A DNA stretch of 64,000 bases from assembly GCA_020024645.1 (NCBI GenBank), contig JAHHTN010000001.1:1-64000 (forward strand), in the 5' to 3' direction. The position numbers and the translations under genes were made by a program. Origin of the DNA: Faecalimonas sp. Its GTDB lineage: Bacteria > Bacillota > Clostridia > Lachnospirales > Lachnospiraceae. Shown here piece after piece: positions 56,055-63,174 of this stretch; position 1 is the first letter of the stretch, and each line of letters begins with the position of its first letter. The notes under the pieces are model-generated. The model had not been told where the DNA came from and searched no databases. It saw only the letters and a list, made by a program, of their open reading frames with translations.

Positions 56055-56336
56055 TTAACGAACTCTTGATTTCTTTTCGTCTTTTCCGTGTCCTCTGTAT
56101 GTTCTTGTTGCAACAAATTCTCCAAGTTTATGTCCAACCATATCCTCTGTTACATATACAGGCACATGTTTTCTTCCATCATGAACAGCGATTGTATGTC
56201 CAATGAATTGTGGGAAGATTGTAGAACGACGTGACCAAGTTTTTATAACTGATTTATCACCTGCAGCGTTCATAGCTTCTACTTTTTTAAGTAAGCTTTC
56301 ATCTGCAAATGGTCCTTTTTTAAGTGAGCGAGCCAT
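56055..56336 (-). CDS. rpsS: 30S ribosomal protein S19
   Basis: A 93-aa S19: [19 protein letters not shown] start, the [23 protein letters not shown] core and the [17 protein letters not shown] tail. Confidence 0.97.
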   Translation of the reverse strand: MARSLKKGPFADESLLKKVEAMNAAGDKSVIKTWSRRSTIFPQFIGHTIAVHDGRKHVPVYVTEDMVGHKLGEFVATRTYRGHGKDEKKSRVR

Positions 56337-56365
56337 AGGTTCTAACCTCCTTGTAAACTAACTAT

Positions 56366-57208
56366 TTATTTGATACCTTTACCATCTCTTCTTCTAACGA
56401 TTAATTTGTTAGACTGTTTGTTTTTCTTTCTAGTCTTAAGACCAAGTGCTGGTTTGCCCCAAGGTGTGCTTGGACCTGGACGACCGATACCAGTCTTACC
56501 TTCACCACCACCATGTGGATGGTCATTAGGGTTCATGACAGAACCACGAACTGTTGGTCTGAATCCCATGTGACGTTTACGTCCTGCTTTACCGATGTTG
56601 ATCAAGTTATGGTCACCATTTCCGATAACACCGATAGATGCTCTACATACGATTGGAACCATTCTCATTTCACCTGATGGTAATCTAAGTGTTGCATATT
56701 TTCCTTCTTTCGCCATTAACTGAGCGCTGTTTCCTGCTGAACGAACCAACTGTCCACCTTTTCCTGGATACAACTCAATGTTATGAATTTGTGTACCTAC
56801 TGGGATTTCAGAAAGTGGCAAACAGTTACCTACTCTTACTTCTGCTTCTGGTCCATTCATAACTTTCATTCCATCTGTTAATCCTTCTGGAGCAAGGATG
56901 TATGCTTTTTCTCCATCTGCATAACAAATTAATGCGATATTTGCAGTTCTGTTTGGATCATATTCAATTCCAATTACAGTTGCTGGAATTCCATCTTTTC
57001 TTCTTTTGAAGTCGATGATTCTATATTTTCTTTTTGCTCCGCCTCCGCGGTGTCTTACAGTAATTTTACCCTGATTATTACGACCAGCTGTCTTGCTCAA
57101 AGAAACAACTAATGATTTCTCTGGTGTAGACTTTGTGATTTCTGAGAAATCAGAACCAGTCATCTGTCTTCTTGAAGGTGTATATGGGCGGTATGTTTTA
57201 ATTCCCAT
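56366..57208 (-). CDS. rplB: 50S ribosomal protein L2
   Basis: A 280-aa L2, required for peptidyl transfer. [18 protein letters not shown]-type loop is present ([13 protein letters not shown] near 225-237), with [18 protein letters not shown] near the N-terminus. Confidence 0.98.
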   Translation of the reverse strand: MGIKTYRPYTPSRRQMTGSDFSEITKSTPEKSLVVSLSKTAGRNNQGKITVRHRGGGAKRKYRIIDFKRRKDGIPATVIGIEYDPNRTANIALICYADGEKAYILAPEGLTDGMKVMNGPEAEVRVGNCLPLSEIPVGTQIHNIELYPGKGGQLVRSAGNSAQLMAKEGKYATLRLPSGEMRMVPIVCRASIGVIGNGDHNLINIGKAGRKRHMGFRPTVRGSVMNPNDHPHGGGEGKTGIGRPGPSTPWGKPALGLKTRKKNKQSNKLIVRRRDGKGIK

Positions 57209-57291
57209 TACTTTGTCTCCTTTCGTTACTCTGAATTATTTGTTGTCACGCTTTTATGCGTATAGTCTCTTGCACTTTCGTGCCGGTTATT
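57209..57291 (-). other. Structured rplW-rplB spacer
   Basis: An 83-nt gap with a GNRA-tetraloop hairpin (GCAC-GAAA-GTGC) and a second hairpin (ACGC-ATAAAA-GCGT) before the rplB ribosome binding site. Confidence 0.45.
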
Positions 57292-57591
57292 TTATAATCC
57301 TTCGAAAATTTCGATATCAGCTGAATCAGCTGTTAACTGAACGATTGCTTTTTTTGTTTTAGCAGTTTTTCCAAATGTCATACCACGTCTTTTTGTTTTT
57401 CCATCAAGATTCATTGTATTAACACTTTTTACTTTTGTTCCTTCGAACATTTTTTCTACTGCTTCTTTAATCTGATTTTTTGTAGCTTCTGTGTGAACTA
57501 AGAAAGTGTATTTCTTATCTCCCATAAGTTCCATACTTTTTTCTGTAACTACTGGTTTAAGGATCACATCATAATACTGAATGTTTGCCAT
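57292..57591 (-). CDS. rplW: 50S ribosomal protein L23
   Basis: A 99-aa L23, docking site for trigger factor and SRP at the tunnel exit ([17 protein letters not shown] start; TATKRRGM-like loop). ATG shares one base with the rplD stop. Confidence 0.97.
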   Translation of the reverse strand: MANIQYYDVILKPVVTEKSMELMGDKKYTFLVHTEATKNQIKEAVEKMFEGTKVKSVNTMNLDGKTKRRGMTFGKTAKTKKAIVQLTADSADIEIFEGL

Positions 57592-58211
57592 TATGCATAC
57601 ACCTCCTCAATTTTTTCAACAACAGCTTTTGTAGTAACTACTGTGTTGTATTTCAAGATGTCATATACATTGATTGTATTTGTTTTTGCTGTTTTAACTG
57701 TAGCAATGTTTCTTGCAGATAATTCTGCATTTCTATTATCATCTTCTAATACAACTAATGCTTTAGATACGTTTAAGTTATTTAATACATTCTGGAAATT
57801 CTTTGTTTTGATTTCTCCAAAATTAATTTCATCAAGAACGATAAATTTGTTTTCTAATACTCTTGATGTAAGAGCTGATTTAAGAGCTGCTCTTTTCTCT
57901 TTTTTATTCAATTTAAAAGAGTAGTCTCTTGGTGTTGGAGCAAATACCACTCCACCGCCTGTCCATTGTGGAGATCTTGTAGAACCTTGTCTTGCATGTC
58001 CTGTTCCTTTTTGTCTCCATGGTTTTCTACCACCGCCAGAAACTTCCGAACGAGTTTTCGCTTTCTGTGTTCCTTGACGTTTATTTGCAAGTTGGTTCAC
58101 AACCGCCATGTGTAATAAGTGTTCGTTTACTTCAACACCGAATACAGCATCGTTTAAGTCGATTGTTCCAACTTCATTACCTTCGATATTATAAACAGAT
58201 ACGTTTGCCAT
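57591..58211 (-). CDS. rplD: 50S ribosomal protein L4
   Basis: A 206-aa L4 with the basic tunnel loop ([21 protein letters not shown], about 54-74). In Escherichia coli L4 represses the S10 operon through its leader; here too the operon has a structured leader, though no L4 site is shown. Confidence 0.97.
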   Translation of the reverse strand: MANVSVYNIEGNEVGTIDLNDAVFGVEVNEHLLHMAVVNQLANKRQGTQKAKTRSEVSGGGRKPWRQKGTGHARQGSTRSPQWTGGGVVFAPTPRDYSFKLNKKEKRAALKSALTSRVLENKFIVLDEINFGEIKTKNFQNVLNNLNVSKALVVLEDDNRNAELSARNIATVKTAKTNTINVYDILKYNTVVTTKAVVEKIEEVYA

Positions 58212-58239
58212 CTGTGTGTTCCTCCTTTCCTATTAAAGA

Positions 58240-58920
58240 CTAGATTGCTTTTACGCTTTCTTTAATTGTTACTAAAGATTTCTTAGGTCCTGGAACTGAT
58301 CCTTTTACTAAGATTAAGTTGTTTTCAGCATCTACTCTTACGATTTCAAGATTCTGAATTGTAATTTTCTTACTTCCCATGTGTCCTGGCATCTTCTTAC
58401 CTTTGAAAACTTTACTTGGATCAGATGCAGAACCATTAGAACCTGCATGACGATGGAATTTAGAACCATGAGTCATAGGACCTCTGTGTTGGTTATGTCT
58501 CTTAATAGCACCTTGGAATCCTTTACCTTTTGAAATTGCAGTAGCATCTATTTTATCTCCTGCAGCAAAGATATCAGCTTTGATTTCCTGTGCTAATGTG
58601 TACTCGTCAGCATTTTCAAACTTGAATTCTCTTACAAATCTTTTACCTGAAACACCAGCTTTGTCAAAATGTCCTTTTTCTGCTTTTGTCACACCGTGTC
58701 TGTGCACGATTTCTTTTTTGCCATTCTTGTCTACGTTAACAATTTTATCTTTTTTGTCAACAAAACCAACCTGAACAGCGCTGTAACCGTCGTTTTCAAC
58801 TGTTTTAATCTGTGTTACTACACATGGTCCAGCTTGAAGTACAGTTACTGGAGTTAAAGCTCCGTCTTCGTTGAAGATTTGAGTCATTCCGACTTTAGTC
58901 GCTAAAATAGCTTTCTTCAT
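58240..58920 (-). CDS. rplC: 50S ribosomal protein L3
   Basis: A 226-aa L3: [20 protein letters not shown] start and [23 protein letters not shown] central loop reaching toward the peptidyl transferase centre (shown in part). Start at 58920, with AGGAGGT before it; the longer frame is not supported. Confidence 0.97.
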   Translation of the reverse strand: MKKAILATKVGMTQIFNEDGALTPVTVLQAGPCVVTQIKTVENDGYSAVQVGFVDKKDKIVNVDKNGKKEIVHRHGVTKAEKGHFDKAGVSGKRFVREFKFENADEYTLAQEIKADIFAAGDKIDATAISKGKGFQGAIKRHNQHRGPMTHGSKFHRHAGSNGSASDPSKVFKGKKMPGHMGSKKITIQNLEIVRVDAENNLILVKGSVPGPKKSLVTIKESVKAI

Positions 58921-58994
58921 TATAATTACCTCCTGTGATTTACAGCGGAACACCGTAGTGTTCATCCTAAATTTTAGGATTGATACTGTCTAAA

Positions 58995-59312
58995 TTATTT
59001 GTTTTTCATTTTGATATCAATATAAACACCTGCTGGCATTTCTAATCTTGATAATGCATCAACAGTTTTCTGTGTTGGTGTGATGATATCAATAAGTCTC
59101 TTATGAGTTCTCTGTTCGAACTGTTCTCTGGAATCTTTGTATTTATGAACCGCTCTTAAAATTGTTACAACTTCCTTCTTAGTTGGAAGTGGTACCGGTC
59201 CACTCACCTGTGCTCCATTTTTCTTTACAGTTTCGATGATTTTTTTTGCAGATGCATCTACCAATTGGTGATCATATGCTTTAAGTGTAATTCTCATTAC
59301 TTGACTTGCCAT
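58995..59312 (-). CDS. rpsJ: 30S ribosomal protein S10
   Basis: A 105-aa S10 ([37 protein letters not shown]), also the NusE antitermination factor in other bacteria. First gene of the super-operon. AAAGGAGGCGAC lies ahead of the ATG, at the end of the structured leader. Confidence 0.97.
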   Translation of the reverse strand: MASQVMRITLKAYDHQLVDASAKKIIETVKKNGAQVSGPVPLPTKKEVVTILRAVHKYKDSREQFEQRTHKRLIDIITPTQKTVDALSRLEMPAGVYIDIKMKNK

Positions 59313-59540
59313 AAAAAAAGTCGCCTCCTTTTCGTACTTTCAACTTCAGTACGACAAGCGGTGACTGTACACTCTCCCGTGTGTGTCCTAATCTCTTCAC
59401 ACGTTGTTACCACGTTTCAGTGGCTGTTATTGATTCGTACAGTGACTTGTCGCCAGTTTCCTAACTTGACATTCGCTCCGCGGAACACCTACTATTATAA
59501 GTAGCAACCTCTCGTTTCATCGCTATCATGTCACAGCTTT
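59313..59540 (-). promoter_or_regulatory. Structured 5' leader of the S10 super-operon
   Basis: About 220 nt between the promoter and rpsJ hold no ORF. On the minus strand an outer helix pairs 59452-59437 (CGACAAG and CTGTAC segments) with 59370-59352, enclosing two hairpins: CCAC/GTGG (59423-59410) and CGTGTG/CACACG (59403-59379). A further CGTACT/AGTACG hairpin (59353-59333) lies just before the ribosome binding site. The layout is a multibranch RNA fit for autoregulation by a ribosomal protein, possibly L4; the ligand is unknown. Confidence 0.6.
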
Positions 59541-59543
59541 TTA

Positions 59544-59572
59544 AGTATACTAAAGGTTTTCATTTTTTTCAA
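59544..59572 (-). promoter_or_regulatory. Promoter of the S10-spc-alpha super-operon
   Basis: TTGAAA (59572-59567) and TATACT (59549-59544) on the minus strand with a 17-nt spacer. An AT-only inverted repeat (59585-59614) lies just upstream, where an UP element would be. Confidence 0.75.
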
Positions 59573-59696
59573 GTGTTTTTTTTAAAATATTGTATTTTTT
59601 TCAATACAATATTTCTTTTGCTTTTTATGCATATGTATGATTTTTTAGTCCTTTGACTATAATAAACTATTATCTATTATAATAGGAGGAAATGCA

Positions 59697-60794
59697 ATGA
59701 ATTTCGTATATATTATAAAAACATCTATTTGTCTTTACGCTCTTTTTTTCTCTATCATCTTCATCACCGACTGCTTAAAGCATAAATCCGATTTTTCCAG
59801 ACACAATTTTTTCCCACTTGCTTTCATTGGCTTTTTCAGCGACCTCTTAGACACTTGGGGGATTGGAAGCTTCGCTACTTGTCAAGCTGCGTTTAAATTT
59901 ACCCATTCATGTTCCGACGAAAAAATGCCTGGAACTTTAAATGTCGCACACACCCTTCCTACTATAGCGGAATTTTTATTATTTCTCCACCTTATTAAAA
60001 TAGAGGAAACTACCCTTATTTTTTTAATCGGTGGTGCTGTTATCGGTGGAATTTATGGTGCTTCCATCGTTTCAAAATGGTCACCAAAAATTATTCGTAC
60101 AGCACTTGGATTTGCCCTTATTATATTAGCAATTATTCTCTCTCTAAAACTAGCTCATATAGGACCTTTTGAAAAAACTCTTACTCCCGAATCTATTGTT
60201 CGCGAATTAAACGCTAATGGATTTACTATCCAGAATAGCAACGAATGGATTTATCGTATAAAAAACAACCATACTTTAAGTGATACAGAAAAGGAAATTT
60301 ATTCAGCTCCTTCTATAACAATGAATGAATTAAATTCTCTCATAAAAAAATTTAAACATGAGAAGATGCTTTCTTTAAATGATCGAAATCTAACCTCTAT
60401 AATTTCCAAGCATTTAACTTATGGACTAAGGGGATACAAACTCCTTCTTGGCATTTTCTTTAACACACTTCTCGGAGCACTTATGACAGTTGGTGTCGGA
60501 CTCTACGCTCCTTGCATGGCTATGGTAAGTGCCTTGGGATTAAATGTCGCTGCTGCTTTCCCTATAATGATGGGATCGTGCGCCTTTCTTATGCCATCAG
60601 CAAGTATCCAATTTATTCGCTCTGGGAAATATGATAGAAAAGCAGCATTGACTATTAGTATTTTCGGAGTCATCGGTGTATTTGTTGCGTACAAAATTAC
60701 CACTTCTCTTCCTATGCATATTTTAACCATTATCGCTATATGCGTTATGTTATATACCTCTCTTATTTTTTTAAGAGATGCAAAAAGACTGTGA
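59697..60794 (+). CDS. TauE/SafE-like (TSUP) membrane permease with a soluble insert
   Basis: A 365-aa protein with about eight membrane helices in two halves (about 5-165 and 250-360). The halves start with similar DTWGIGSFA and GVGLYAPCMAMV segments typical of the sulfite exporter TauE/SafE family. An insert of about 80 hydrophilic residues (about 170-245) separates them, unlike usual TSUP proteins of 250-270 aa. AGGAGG lies 8 nt before the ATG. It is convergent with prdE and shares its terminator. A small organic or sulfur anion is the typical cargo; none can be named here. Confidence 0.7.
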   Translation: MNFVYIIKTSICLYALFFSIIFITDCLKHKSDFSRHNFFPLAFIGFFSDLLDTWGIGSFATCQAAFKFTHSCSDEKMPGTLNVAHTLPTIAEFLLFLHLIKIEETTLIFLIGGAVIGGIYGASIVSKWSPKIIRTALGFALIILAIILSLKLAHIGPFEKTLTPESIVRELNANGFTIQNSNEWIYRIKNNHTLSDTEKEIYSAPSITMNELNSLIKKFKHEKMLSLNDRNLTSIISKHLTYGLRGYKLLLGIFFNTLLGALMTVGVGLYAPCMAMVSALGLNVAAAFPIMMGSCAFLMPSASIQFIRSGKYDRKAALTISIFGVIGVFVAYKITTSLPMHILTIIAICVMLYTSLIFLRDAKRL

Positions 60795-60822
60795 TTTCCC
60801 CTCACAGTCTTTCTTCTTTTTT
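60784..60822. terminator. Bidirectional terminator between the TSUP permease and prdE
   Basis: A perfect 11-bp stem (AAAGACTGTGA with TCACAGTCTTT, 7-nt loop) with a T-rich plus-strand tail. It overlaps the permease stop and lies next to the prdE stop. Confidence 0.85.
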
Positions 60823-61278
60823 TCGCATTTTTAATTTTAATCTTGCAACAGCTTTTTTTACATCTAAAGTGGTTACATTATTTTCACCAACTACACATGT
60901 TTCTGTTCCACTTTCACTTTTATTAATATCTATAATCCCATCTAAATATTCATTTACCACTACAAACTGTCCTACTGCCCCACTAAAATTCAACCCCGTA
61001 ACTTCAATCCCTCTTGTGGCAAGTTCTTCTACCGTATTTGTAAAATCTACATCACTATTCCCCCATCCATCAGAGGAAATAATCACCCCATCCGCTCGCA
61101 TTCCTTCTGCCCAAACAGCCGTCCGTCTTCCTACAAGCATTTTATCCTCATTTGCATCCGGTGTGCCTACAAGTAAAATTCCCATTAAATCTAAATCTTC
61201 ATCTGAAGATACAACCTCTAACAATGGATCACGAAAGTGATGCAATGACGTTTCTTTTGTCGATGGTCCAATCCCCAT
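60802..61278 (-). CDS. prdE: Proline reductase cluster protein PrdE (homologue of the PrdA pyruvoyl subunit)
   Basis: A 158-aa protein matching the C-terminal part of PrdA: MGIGPSTKET aligns with the PrdA segment CIGPASKEMS that begins at the pyruvoyl-forming Cys, and further blocks match (GILLVGTPDANEDKMLVGRR with GVIFVGSPQINAEKFYVSKR; DINKSESGTE with DNNKSEAGIE). Here Met-Gly takes the place of the Cys, so no pyruvoyl group can form. GGAGGT lies 5 nt before the ATG, which makes the start firm. It follows prdD by 10 nt. Its role beside PrdA is not established. Confidence 0.85.
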   Translation of the reverse strand: MGIGPSTKETSLHHFRDPLLEVVSSDEDLDLMGILLVGTPDANEDKMLVGRRTAVWAEGMRADGVIISSDGWGNSDVDFTNTVEELATRGIEVTGLNFSGAVGQFVVVNEYLDGIIDINKSESGTETCVVGENNVTTLDVKKAVARLKLKMRKKEERL

Positions 61279-61288
61279 GTCCTACCTC

Positions 61289-62053
61289 CTATTGCATAGA
61301 ACGGATAATTCCGTCTCTGTATTCATTCGGTGTTACAAGCACCGGCATATTCCCCATTTCTATAATCGAACGTCCCCCCTCCATTCCTGAAGGCTCATTC
61401 CCAAATAAATGCGTGTCATACATTGCGCCTTGACCAGCAACCTGTTTTACGATTAAAACACGTTTTTTTCCTGGCCGTACAATATCATGATATTCATGCC
61501 GTTCTGTACATTCCTCACCTTTAAACTTTTTCATTTGTTCTCGGAACTCTTGCACAAATTCATCACATTTTTGATGTGCTTCCGTTACACCACACCTTTC
61601 CTGCCCCATTCCTGCTTTAAAAGTTACATTAAATGAAATGATGTAATCCTCTAGAGAAGGTGTGCCCGCTCTTCCTAAATATAATTTTTCTTCCAAATTT
61701 CCTTCTGAAGAGCCAAACTCTGCAGTCTGTTTTCCATTTACATCCACTCCCGTCAAAACCACATATACGCCTGTCAATGTATGGGTTATTCCTTCTCCCA
61801 ATCTACCAAGCACTTTTGTTGAAATAGGAATAATATCCATTATACTATTTGTCCATCGATTATGTTCCCCGGGTTTCACAATCGCAACTTCTATCGTATC
61901 AATTCCAGATTTTTCCTCATCTATCCTTGTGAACCCCGACCTAACTTTCATTTTTCCTATAGAAGATACTCTGTTCTCATTTCCTTCCTCTACTGCTTTT
62001 ATATGAAATGCTTTTATCACCAATCTCCTTAAGTCTTTCATTTTTTGCGCCAT
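61289..62053 (-). CDS. prdD: Proline reductase cluster protein PrdD
   Basis: A 254-aa protein. Its C-terminal 65-70 residues match the PrdA segment just before the cleavage site (RPGKKRVLIVKQVAGQGAM with RPGKKKVVIVKEIMGQGAM; PNEYRDGI with PLEVLDGC), and the protein ends where PrdA would be cut. So PrdD plus PrdE equals a pre-split PrdA paralogue. I set the start at ATG 62053, preceded by GAGGTGA; GTG 62062 and ATG 62041 are alternatives. A strong terminator separates it from prdB, so a separate promoter or read-through is needed. Function is unknown. Confidence 0.85.
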   Translation of the reverse strand: MAQKMKDLRRLVIKAFHIKAVEEGNENRVSSIGKMKVRSGFTRIDEEKSGIDTIEVAIVKPGEHNRWTNSIMDIIPISTKVLGRLGEGITHTLTGVYVVLTGVDVNGKQTAEFGSSEGNLEEKLYLGRAGTPSLEDYIISFNVTFKAGMGQERCGVTEAHQKCDEFVQEFREQMKKFKGEECTERHEYHDIVRPGKKRVLIVKQVAGQGAMYDTHLFGNEPSGMEGGRSIIEMGNMPVLVTPNEYRDGIIRSMQ

Positions 62054-62102
62054 CCCATTCACCTCTTTTTCTTCTTATTATATATTATATCATAAATCAC
62101 AA

Positions 62103-62142
62103 AAAAGTATCACCCGCAGCATAACACTACAGGTGATACTTT
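62103..62142 (-). terminator. Terminator between prdB and prdD
   Basis: Strong hairpin on the minus strand: AAAGTATCACC with GGTGATACTTT, extended by CTGTAG/CTGCGG pairs, followed by TTTTTT. It lies 5-10 nt after the prdB stop. A TATAAT follows at about 62092-62087, but its -35 box is weak. Confidence 0.88.
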
Positions 62143-62146
62143 ATAA

Positions 62147-62872
62147 TTAAACTTTAGCTACGTATTCAAATGGAAGTGGAACAATTTTTCCAGGTGTCTG
62201 GATTTCTACTAATTGTTCTAATGTTGCCTTTACGATAGCAGTTTGCATTTCTTTGTTGTTTGGTTCTCCGGCATTAGCACCCATTGGAACTAATGGAGCA
62301 ACCGCACGTGGTGTTCCAGATTGACGTACAACTGGTGGAAGAGCTGCAATAATAATTGTTGGAATTCCAGCTTCTTCAATCGCTCTCTGCACCAATACTG
62401 CAGAGCGGTGGCAAGTACCTCAACCAGCAGTAAGAAGTACAGCATCTACCCCTTCTTCTTTAAACATCTGAGCAATAGCTGGACCAGTTTCATGTTTGAA
62501 TTTTTCCTGGTTTCCACCACCACCCATGAAACCTGCATGTACAGGTGCACAAGCTTTAATAAACCCTTCTTTTGCTAACTCATGAATTCTATCAATTGGG
62601 AACATACAGTTGATGTCTTTGTTAACATCACCGTTATCATATCCACCATGTGATACCATCAAATCTTCTGATTTCATTGTATCTGTAATTTTTCTCCATG
62701 TAAAGTCTCCAGCAAGGTTAAATCTTTCATCATCTTTATGATGAACTCCAGCAGCTGTTGCAAGCGCTACTGTCATATCTTTGATTTCCTTTGTTACAGG
62801 AGTCCATACTGATGGAGGTGTAATCGGAACGAAAATTTCTGATTGTATTCCTTTAACTGTTGTTAAACTCAT
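62147..62872 (-). CDS. prdB: D-proline reductase selenoprotein PrdB (in-frame TGA = selenocysteine)
   Basis: A 241-aa selenoprotein subunit of D-proline reductase, which reductively opens the D-proline ring to 5-aminovalerate in Stickland fermentation. The frame opens at ATG 62872 (AAGGAGG before it) and runs through one TGA at 62422-62420 (residue 151) to the stop at 62147. Flanking residues LLTAG-U-GTCHRSAV give the family's UxxC redox motif. Homology continues without a break on both sides, and a stem-loop lies 12 nt downstream of the TGA. An automated call would wrongly split it into 150- and about 82-residue ORFs. Confidence 0.96.
62381..62407 (-). promoter_or_regulatory. Bacterial SECIS element of prdB
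   Basis: A stem-loop on the minus strand, CGCTCTGCA-GTATTGG-TGCAGAGAGCG, starts 12 nt after the Sec TGA. The apical loop lies about 22 nt from it, within the range for SelB-dependent bacterial SECIS elements. Confidence 0.75.
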
Positions 62873-63168
62873 TATTCTGCCTCCTTATTGTTTGCATTTT
62901 TCAGACGTGCTTCTTCTTGTCTACGTTTATATACATCTAGGTTACTTATATATTTGTCATTGGCTTCTGGACCAAGTTGTTCAATAAAACTCATGTTCCA
63001 TGCAACTTCTTGTCCTACTACGAGTGGATAATCTGTAATCAACATTCTCATTGGAATTTTCAAATATCCTAATCTCCCTTTCAAGTCCACAGCAACACAG
63101 CCATCGTGAACTTCCACGATTACACCTTCCATTCTGATTAATTTATCGCCATATTTCATATCAATCAC
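62872..63168 (-). CDS. Proline reductase cluster small protein (CBO2463/CBO2479-like)
   Basis: A 98-aa soluble protein with a beta-rich first half (GVIVEVHDGCVAVDLKGRLGYLKIP) like a small barrel, and a charged helical tail (about 70-98). It matches the type of small uncharacterised protein found in clostridial proline reductase operons. Its stop codon and the prdB ATG overlap by one base (TAATG), so it is coupled to prdB. It lies 6 nt after prdA. Role unknown; a chaperone or assembly factor is a guess. Confidence 0.75.
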   Translation of the reverse strand: MIDMKYGDKLIRMEGVIVEVHDGCVAVDLKGRLGYLKIPMRMLITDYPLVVGQEVAWNMSFIEQLGPEANDKYISNLDVYKRRQEEARLKNANNKEAE

Positions 63169-63174
63169 CCGAAT

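Noticed and set aside
42806-59312. Many plus-strand ORFs of 60-125 codons opposite the ribosomal genes
   Set aside because: They lack ribosome binding sites and recognisable domains, and lie in full antisense to certain ribosomal genes.
59585-59614. AT-only 12-bp inverted repeat as a terminator
   Set aside because: It has no T run on either strand, no gene ends nearby, and it lies just upstream of the S10 promoter; an UP element or chance is more likely.
59653-59686. Promoter TTGACT-16-TATTAT before the TSUP permease gene
   Set aside because: The expected start would fall at or past the ribosome binding site, leaving almost no leader, so the true promoter is probably elsewhere.
62147-62395. 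Separate 82-aa ORF beginning at TTG
   Set aside because: It is the 3' part of the selenoprotein prdB; the frame runs through the TGA codon with continuous homology.
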